Assembly (NCBI GenBank): GCA_036274055.1
Contig: DASUGM010000258.1
Location: forward strand, 1-30,044
Source: DASUGM01 sp036274055
GTDB taxonomy: Bacteria > Acidobacteriota > Vicinamibacteria > Vicinamibacterales > SCN-69-37
Reading direction: 5' to 3'
DNA length: 30,044 nucleotides
A program made the position numbers and the translations under genes. The notes under the pieces were generated by a model. It saw only the letters and a list, made by a program, of their open reading frames with translations, made no database searches and was not told where the DNA came from. Position 1 is the first letter of the stretch, and every line of letters starts with the position of its first letter. Below are positions 24,901 through 30,044 of this stretch, in pieces.

Positions 24901-27900
24901 TCTCAGGCTCAATCGCCGATTCGATCTGTCTCTCTCGATCGCGAACGTCTTCGACGCGCCGACGCTGTCGGCGCAGGCCCGCCTGATTGATCAGCACCTG
25001 CCGGCGGGGGCTGCCGTGGCAGACACCATCGACTGCGGCCTGGCCTGGGCGGGCGCGGACGCGACCTATCCGCGCGACGTCGCGGTATCGAGGTTGTTCG
25101 AAGACCTGGCCGCCGCCGCTCCCGACGCTCCTGCCATCGTCACCGACAGCCAGACAGTGACCTATGCGGAGGCCAATGCCCGAGCCAATCAACTGGCGCA
25201 TCATCTGCGCGCCCGATTCGCCGCCGCGCCCGATTCGCGTGGCGCGCATGGATCGGTGCTGGTCGGGCTCGGCCTGAAGCGATCGGCCGACGCATTGATT
25301 GCCCAGCTGGCCATCCTCAAGGCTGGCGGCGCGTACGTGCCCATCGATCCGTCGTTGCCCGAGCCCCGAATCGAGACGCTGCTGCAGCAGTCGAGCACGA
25401 CGTTCGTGCTTACGAACGCGCCGGCCCGCCAGCGATTCCACCGCACCGGTGTCGAGATTCTCGATCTCGACCTCGACGCCGCCGCGATTGCCGCGGCGCC
25501 GTCAACCAACCTGGCGGTTGCGCCGCGCGCCGACGCGCTCGCCTACGTGCTGTTCACCTCGGGCACGACCGGCGAGCCCAAGGCCGTCGGCGTACCGCAT
25601 CGCGCCATCGTCCGGCTCGCGTACGGGATGCCCGACGTCCCGCTCGGCGCCGGCGACACCGTGCTGCAACTGGCGCCGCTCGCGTTCGACGCGTCCACCT
25701 TCGAGATCTGGTGTCCGCTGCTGCGCGGCGCAGCGATTGCGCTGGCATCCGACGATCTCATCGACACGCAGGCGCTCGGCGCATTTCTCGCGCGCCATCG
25801 CGTCACGACGATGTGGCTGACCGCGTCGCTCTTCAACGCCGTCGTCGACGACGATCCGCGCGTCCTGGCCGGGGTGCGGCACCTGCTGGTCGGCGGCGAG
25901 GCGCTGTCACTGCCGCACGTCGGCCGCGCGCTCGCCGACGTACCGGACCTGAAGCTCGTCAATGGTTACGGGCCGACCGAAACGACGACGTTCGCCTGCT
26001 GCCATCCCATCGACGCGGCGGCGTTGGCCGGCGTTTCTTCGATTCCCATCGGCCGGCCGCTGCTCAATACCCGCGTCTACGTCCTCGACGACCAGCGCCA
26101 GCTGGTGCCCATTGGCCACGAGGGCGAGCTGTGGATCGGCGGCGACGGCGTCGCGATCGGGTACTTGAACGACGCGGCGCTCACGGCCGAGCGGTTCGCC
26201 CGCGATCCTTTCGTCGAGTCGGCCGACGCGCGCATCTATCGCAGCGGCGATCGCGTCCGCTGGCGTCACGACGGCACCCTCGAGTTCCTCGGGCGGATCG
26301 ACGATCAGATCAAGCTGCGCGGATTCCGCATCGAGCCCGGCGAAGTCGAAGCCGCCATCGCCGGCTGCGCCGGCGTGCAGCGCGCCGCCGTCGTTGCCGT
26401 GGACTTGCCGTCGATCGGCCGCGCGCTGGCGGCATTCGTCGTGTTCAGCGCCGACCTGCCGGACCAGGAGCGCGGGACGATGATCGCCCACGGGCTTCGC
26501 GACGCGCTGCGATTGCGGCTGCCGGAATACATGGTGCCGGCGCACTGGACCGGGCTCGACACCTTGCCGCTGCTGAAATCGGGCAAGACCGATCGGCGCC
26601 TGCTGGCGTCGATGGCTGGCTCGCCGGCGAGGCGGCCGGTCGCCGCGGCGGTCTCGCCGGCCTCGGACGCGGAAGCGCGCATCGCCGAGATTTGCCGGGC
26701 GCTGCTCGGCCTCGACGCGATCGGCGTCGACGACAACTTCTTCGATCTGGGTGGGCACTCGTTGCTCGCGACCCAGGCGGTGTCACGGATTCAGTCCGAC
26801 TTCAACGTCGAATTCGACTTGCGCACCTTTTTCAGCGATCCGACCGTGGCCGGGCTCGCGACCGCGGTCGGACGCATCGCCGCCGCCGCGGCCACGGCGC
26901 CGATCGCACGCGTGTCGCGCGCCGCGCCGCTGCCGTTGTCCTTCTCGCAACAGCGGATCTGGTTTCTTCATCACTGGTACGGCGAGAACGGCGTCTACAA
27001 CGTGCCGGCCGCGCTCGCACTCGACGGCGACCTCGACCTCGATCGCCTGAGCGCCGCGGTGCAGGCCATCGTCGATCGGCATGAAGCGCTGCGCACCGTG
27101 TTTCCGCTGGTTGACGGATCACCAGTGCAGCGCGTTCTCGATCGCCTGGCGATCTCGATCCCGATCGTCGACCTCACGCACCTCGATCGCGAAGCGGCCG
27201 ACGCGGACGCGCGGGCTCTGGCGGCCGCCGAAAGCGACCGGCCGTTCGATCTCTCCACCGGACCGCTGATACGCGCGACGGTGGTGCGGCTGACCCCGGT
27301 GCGTTCGGTGCTGCTGCTCACGCTCCACCACATCGTGTCCGACGGCTGGTCGATGCAGGTGCTGTTCCGCGAACTCAGGACGCTGTACCGCCGCGCCGGC
27401 GATGCGCACGCACCGCCGTTACCGCCGCTGCCGATTCAATATGCGGATTTCGCCGCCTGGCAGCGTGAGCACCTCACCGGCGCCGTGCTCGAAGGGCATC
27501 TTGCCTACTGGCGGCACCAGCTGCGTCCGCCGGTATCTGAACTCGCGTGGCCGCTCACCAAACCCTTCCCGGAGCAGATGACGACGCGGGGGGGCCGCGC
27601 GGCGGTGCGGTTGCCAACTGAGACCGCGCAGGCATTGAGCCGCTTCGCGGCAGCCGAAGGCGTGACGGTCTTCATGGTGACGCTGGCGGCGTTTCAGAGC
27701 GTGCTCCACCGCCACACCGGACAGGACGACGTGCTGGTCGGCGCCCCCGTGGCCAACCGCAACCGGGCCGAGATTGAAGGGCTGATCGGCTGTTTCATCA
27801 ACACGCTGGTGATGCGTGGCGATCTCACCGGCGGCCCGACGTTCAGGCAGATGGTCGCGCGCACGCGACAGGTGGCGATCGACGCGCAGATGCACCAGGA

Positions 27901-29416
27901 CCTGCCCTTCGAGGTGATCGTCGATGCGCTGAAAGTCCGGCGCAGCGCCAGCCGATCGCCCCTGTTCCAGGCGATGTTGCAGGTCAACGACAGCATGACG
28001 GCGGCGGCGGAGTTCGACGGGCTCTCGGTGTCGCGTTTTCCGCAGCCGTTCGACTACGCGAAGTTCGAGCTGACGCTCGAGCTGCAGACCGTGCCCGGCG
28101 GGGTAACGGCGGCGCTGAGCTATAACGCGGATCTGTTCGAGCCAGCGGTCGCGCAGGGCATCGCCGACGACTTTGCCGCATTCCTCGACACGGCGCTCGC
28201 TCAGCCAGACGTGAAGATCGCCGACATTCCGCTCGCCGGCGCCGCCGCTGCCCGCAACAGGGCCCGGCTCGCGGTCGAGCCGGCGCCGCCGGTCGAACCG
28301 CCGCCGGCCGCGGCCGACGAACGTGTCACTGCCATCGAGCACCGGTTGCAGCCGCTCTGGTGTCGCGTCCTCGAAGTGACCGCCGTCGATCCGAACGACA
28401 ACTTCTTCGAGCTCGGCGGCCACTCGTTGCTGGCGGTGCGGTTGTTCACCGAAATCGAGCGCGAGTTCGACGTCCGACTGCCGCTGTCCTCGTTGTTTCG
28501 CAACGGCACGATTCGCGCGCAGGCGCGGCTGTTGTCGGCCCGGTCCGCGCAGACAAACGCGTGGTCCATCGTCGTGCCGATTCAGCCGGTCGGCGATCGG
28601 CCGCCCTTCTTCCTCGTCCACGGCATCGGCGGGGAAGTCGTCTCGTTCGGCGCGCTCGCCGAGTCGCTCGGCAACCAGCAGCCGATGTTCGGGCTGCAGG
28701 CCGAGCGCGACGTCGACGCCGCCGACGACCGCATCGAAACCGTCGCGGCGCGCTACATCGACGCGATGCGGGCACATACGCCCCGCGGTCCGTACTATCT
28801 CGGCGGCTATTCGTCCGGCGGAGTGATCGCCTACGAGATGGCGCAGCAACTCGAGGCGGCTGGTGAGCCCGTCGCGCTCTTGGCGATGATCGACGCGTCC
28901 GCGCCCAAGGCGGCGCCGGAGCCGGTCACACCGCACACGGTGTGGCGGCTGGTGAAGAACGCGGCCTACTGGACGCTCGACGACGAGTTCCTGCGATCGG
29001 ATTGGGCGAGCCGGCGGGCGCGGGTCAGCGCGAAGTTGCGGGCGATCCGGGCCCGCGGCCGGCACCAGACCAACCGCGCCGCGCTCGAAGCCGGCGCCGA
29101 CGTCCGCGACCTGCTCGGCCTGTGGCACGTGCCGCCGCACGCGCGTCGCTTCCTCGAGCGCTACATGCGGATGACCGCCGCGTATTACCCGCGCCGGTAT
29201 GCCAGCACGGTCACCCTGTTCCGCGCCCGGGCGCTGAAACTGAGCTACACCGGCGCCGACGATCTCGGCTGGAGCCAGCTCGCGCAGAACGTCGTGGTGC
29301 GCTACGTGCCCGGAGCGCATGACACGATCCTGCGGCCGCCCCGCGTCGGCGAGCTGGCCGCCGCGATGTCACAGGAACTGCAGCAGTCCGCCGGCATGAG
29401 GCGAACCTCCGGATGA
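21905..29416 (+). CDS. Nonribosomal peptide synthetase, C-A-T-A-T-C-T-TE
   Basis: This 2503-residue NRPS starts directly in a condensation domain (C1, about 5-430, HHIAFDGWS with H138/D142). A1 follows (about 465-940; A3 YVIYTSGSTGTPKG at 607, D656, K937), then T1 (IGGHSLL, S992). A2 comes next (about 1060-1565; YVLFTSGTTGEPK at 1214, D1262, K1561), with no C domain before it, then T2 (S1619). C2 (about 1675-2110) has HHIVSDGWS (H1809/D1813). A Pro-rich linker (PAPPVEPPP, about 2126-2134) leads straight to T3 (S2174) without an A domain. A type I thioesterase closes the chain: GYSSGG with S2303, D2330 in AMIDA, H2472 in GAHDTIL. Hand-read codes are DLFNAALVY+K (A1, Ala-like, uncertain) and DAFWLGGTF+K (A2, Val). 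Both C domains look LCL-type and no epimerase is present. The missing functions are probably supplied by the two A-T proteins. Confidence 0.93.
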   Translation: MSPGHPLSFAQQRLWFLDQLSPGLAHYNCPVVFDIEGPVDLDVFRRALEEIVRRHEPLRTVFVADGGVPQQRVLPPGRFDLPFIDLSHLPAADRASTLDDVIAREVRRPFDLASGPIFRATVVHFSATDHVLIGVIHHIAFDGWSGGIILRELAALYDAFSNHRPSPLAALPLTYTQFAAQQRAWASTPAFERQMAYWREQLRSPRAILTLPADRPRIAAQSHRGHRAETYVSDAAVQSLEQIGRAEGATPFMVLLAVYAALLHRLSGQEDILIGTGIANRNRQELEPMVGFFVNSLVIRLDLSNQPSFRAVLRQARRIAIDAYANQDVPFERMVEELNPERSLGQMPIAQAFLVTDNAYGAGRVTAAGNVLLRRRVVATGTAKFDAMLSVWRHPVGRRVVFDTNADLFSPESGEGMLHDFCYLVEHLSAHADDRLDRMPLASAAQRRQQALDWNRTVAPAQADRTLVDLFEAQVQQRPDADAVRCGDGCVSYAALDRRASRLAADLRRRGVTIDDRVGVCLQRSPDLIVAVLAVLKAGAAYVPLDPLYPLERLRFIAADAGCRVILTEPSLKAFSAALGVGEVVPIDDDIEGDALPCPAVPTSLAYVIYTSGSTGTPKGVAVEHRQVVNLIAWALTAFTENERAGMLASTSMSFDLSVFEWFVPLCSGGTVILVENLLTLPDAPARDRVTFINSVPSVVREFIRGAEFPPNVAVVAMAGEPLSSSLVADVYRRRPDVKVFDLYGPTETTVYATCALRDTVGAPTIGRPIANTVVLVLDEQGQVVPAGLAGEMFIGGAGVARGYLGREDLTRERFVDDPSIDLPSGRMYRTGDRARWRRDGSLEFLGRMDRQVKVRGFRIELGEIEASLCSHPDVVEAAVIKREESDEHAHLVAFISLRHDCDDDSLYAHLEAHLPHYMVPSRFVRLPELPKQPNGKLDVSAIQRLGDTGRTRSSKPLHTATEAAVAEVWKGLLGTEDVGLNDSFFRIGGHSLLATQLVLRLNRRFDLSLSIANVFDAPTLSAQARLIDQHLPAGAAVADTIDCGLAWAGADATYPRDVAVSRLFEDLAAAAPDAPAIVTDSQTVTYAEANARANQLAHHLRARFAAAPDSRGAHGSVLVGLGLKRSADALIAQLAILKAGGAYVPIDPSLPEPRIETLLQQSSTTFVLTNAPARQRFHRTGVEILDLDLDAAAIAAAPSTNLAVAPRADALAYVLFTSGTTGEPKAVGVPHRAIVRLAYGMPDVPLGAGDTVLQLAPLAFDASTFEIWCPLLRGAAIALASDDLIDTQALGAFLARHRVTTMWLTASLFNAVVDDDPRVLAGVRHLLVGGEALSLPHVGRALADVPDLKLVNGYGPTETTTFACCHPIDAAALAGVSSIPIGRPLLNTRVYVLDDQRQLVPIGHEGELWIGGDGVAIGYLNDAALTAERFARDPFVESADARIYRSGDRVRWRHDGTLEFLGRIDDQIKLRGFRIEPGEVEAAIAGCAGVQRAAVVAVDLPSIGRALAAFVVFSADLPDQERGTMIAHGLRDALRLRLPEYMVPAHWTGLDTLPLLKSGKTDRRLLASMAGSPARRPVAAAVSPASDAEARIAEICRALLGLDAIGVDDNFFDLGGHSLLATQAVSRIQSDFNVEFDLRTFFSDPTVAGLATAVGRIAAAAATAPIARVSRAAPLPLSFSQQRIWFLHHWYGENGVYNVPAALALDGDLDLDRLSAAVQAIVDRHEALRTVFPLVDGSPVQRVLDRLAISIPIVDLTHLDREAADADARALAAAESDRPFDLSTGPLIRATVVRLTPVRSVLLLTLHHIVSDGWSMQVLFRELRTLYRRAGDAHAPPLPPLPIQYADFAAWQREHLTGAVLEGHLAYWRHQLRPPVSELAWPLTKPFPEQMTTRGGRAAVRLPTETAQALSRFAAAEGVTVFMVTLAAFQSVLHRHTGQDDVLVGAPVANRNRAEIEGLIGCFINTLVMRGDLTGGPTFRQMVARTRQVAIDAQMHQDLPFEVIVDALKVRRSASRSPLFQAMLQVNDSMTAAAEFDGLSVSRFPQPFDYAKFELTLELQTVPGGVTAALSYNADLFEPAVAQGIADDFAAFLDTALAQPDVKIADIPLAGAAAARNRARLAVEPAPPVEPPPAAADERVTAIEHRLQPLWCRVLEVTAVDPNDNFFELGGHSLLAVRLFTEIEREFDVRLPLSSLFRNGTIRAQARLLSARSAQTNAWSIVVPIQPVGDRPPFFLVHGIGGEVVSFGALAESLGNQQPMFGLQAERDVDAADDRIETVAARYIDAMRAHTPRGPYYLGGYSSGGVIAYEMAQQLEAAGEPVALLAMIDASAPKAAPEPVTPHTVWRLVKNAAYWTLDDEFLRSDWASRRARVSAKLRAIRARGRHQTNRAALEAGADVRDLLGLWHVPPHARRFLERYMRMTAAYYPRRYASTVTLFRARALKLSYTGADDLGWSQLAQNVVVRYVPGAHDTILRPPRVGELAAAMSQELQQSAGMRRTSG

Positions 29417-29444
29417 AGTGACACAATACGGTCTGACCCACCCC

Positions 29445-29448
29445 GGAG
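29445..29448 (+). promoter_or_regulatory. Ribosome-binding site fixing the S1-protein start
   Basis: GGAG six bases before the GTG at 29455 supports that start, one of the few good Shine-Dalgarno sites in the window. Confidence 0.6.
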
Positions 29449-29454
29449 CGCGAA

Positions 29455-30044
29455 GTGACCGACCCTGAAAATCCCGAAGAAGATTTCGCGACGCTGTTTG
29501 CGGCGTCGACACAGACCAGGCGCCTGCAAACCGGCAAGCCCGTCGACGGCATCATCGTCGCGATCGGCCCTGAGGTCGCGCTCGTCGACGTCGGCGCCAA
29601 AGGCGAGGCGAGCATCGCCATCGACGAGCTGAAAAACGACGACGGCGAGGTCGACGCGAAAGTCGGCGATCGGATTCAGGCGACGGTGGTCTCGATGACC
29701 GGCGGGATCACGTTGTCGCGCCGCCTGCAGCGCGGGGCGGCCTCACGACGCCAGCTCGAAGACGCGTTTCGCGCCGGGCTGCCGGTCGAAGGCAAAGTCG
29801 ACAGCCAGGTCAAGGGCGGGTACAGCGTCAGCGTCGGGCAGCAACGCGCGTTCTGTCCGGGATCGCAGATCGATACCGTGCGCGACGTCGACCCGGCCGC
29901 GCATATCGGCCGCGTCTACGCGTTTCGCATCATCGAGTACAAGGATGGCGGCCGGAACGTCGTCGTCTCCCGCCGCAAACACCTCGAGGAGCAGCAGCGC
30001 GCGGCCGCCGCCGACGTGCGCAAGTCGATCGTGCCGGGCGCGGT
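29455..30044 (+). CDS. S1 RNA-binding domain protein (ribosomal protein S1-like), 3'-truncated by window edge
   Basis: The frame from the GTG at 29455 stays open to the window end (196 codons seen). An acidic leader (MTDPENPEEDFATLFAAS) precedes a first S1 domain (about residues 26-92: GKPVDGIIVAIGPEVALVDV, AKGEASIAIDEL, GDRIQATVVSM, GGITLSRR). A second S1 domain (about 107-175) has the RpsA-type signature GLPVEGKVDSQVKGGYSVSV, RAFCPGSQID and EYKDGGRNVVVSRRKHLEE. Such proteins bind mRNA and assist translation; this could be the RpsA protein itself or a shorter paralogue, which the missing C-terminal repeats would decide. It starts 38 bp after the NRPS stop on the same strand but has its own ribosome-binding site, and marks the edge of the biosynthetic locus. 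Confidence 0.88.
   Translation, partial: MTDPENPEEDFATLFAASTQTRRLQTGKPVDGIIVAIGPEVALVDVGAKGEASIAIDELKNDDGEVDAKVGDRIQATVVSMTGGITLSRRLQRGAASRRQLEDAFRAGLPVEGKVDSQVKGGYSVSVGQQRAFCPGSQIDTVRDVDPAAHIGRVYAFRIIEYKDGGRNVVVSRRKHLEEQQRAAAADVRKSIVPGA

Noticed and set aside
27419..29320. Open frame of 633 codons on the minus strand inside the NRPS gene
   Set aside because: It is a shadow of the GC-rich NRPS coding strand: its translation is Arg-rich and low in hydrophobic structure, with no recognisable domain, while the plus frame carries C, T and TE motifs. The same applies to the long antisense frames at 14041-15687 and 10443-11921 and the frame at 623-2317.
29430..29439. Second copy of the 48-bp palindrome's core near the S1 gene (GGTCTGACCC)
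   Set aside because: Ten bases match the core, but there is no second arm nearby, and a 10-mer match in 30 kb of GC-rich DNA could be chance.
1..30044. Mobile elements, prophage, CRISPR arrays, tRNA or rRNA genes
   Set aside because: No transposase, integrase, spaced direct-repeat array or cloverleaf-type sequence was seen; non-coding gaps are short (all under 150 bp).

Overview
The window is GC-rich, densely coded chromosomal DNA. I see no tRNA, rRNA, CRISPR array, phage gene or transposase. The first gene is a MacB/FtsX-type permease of the duplicated 'ADOP' kind that is abundant in Acidobacteriota. Together with the base composition and the many exported or zinc-peptidase proteins, this suggests a soil-type acidobacterium, possibly Vicinamibacteria-like. 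That assignment is inference; there is no marker gene to prove it.

Left part (1-14020) is a mixed neighbourhood. It holds the permease (cut by the window edge), a retropepsin-like exported protein with altered active-site motifs, a secreted PQQ-type beta-propeller carrying EF-hands, and an ECF sigma factor divergent from a large HTH-ATPase regulator. It continues with a secreted HEIGH zincin, a soluble quinoprotein glucose dehydrogenase, an M3-type metallopeptidase, an outer-membrane beta-barrel candidate, a YdeI-family protein and a SAM methyltransferase. Many of these pairs are divergent or tail-to-tail, with short control regions that carry dyads or direct repeats.

Right part (14077-29416) looks like a compact nonribosomal peptide locus. 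Its genes are: a stand-alone adenylation-carrier protein (A-T 1) translationally coupled to an NRAMP-related transporter that lacks the canonical metal-binding motifs; a minus-strand operon of a TctC/Bug solute-binding protein, a TctA-TctB fusion permease and a second A-T protein (A-T 2); and, divergent from that operon, a 2503-residue NRPS. The NRPS domain order is C-A-T-A-T-C-T-TE. It has no condensation domain before the second A domain and no A domain in the last module. Both stand-alone A domains lack the Asp that binds the alpha-amino group, so they probably activate something other than ordinary alpha-amino acids. The A domains inside the NRPS read as Val (second) and probably a small residue such as Ala (first).

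My working model is inference. Imported or cellular carboxylic acids are activated on the A-T proteins, used as starter and/or as the missing last building block, joined to the Ala/Val-like units and released by the TE. The two transporters serve uptake or export of the product, its precursor or a bound metal. No MbtH, PPTase or tailoring enzyme is visible. After the NRPS an S1-domain (RpsA-like) gene begins and runs off the window.
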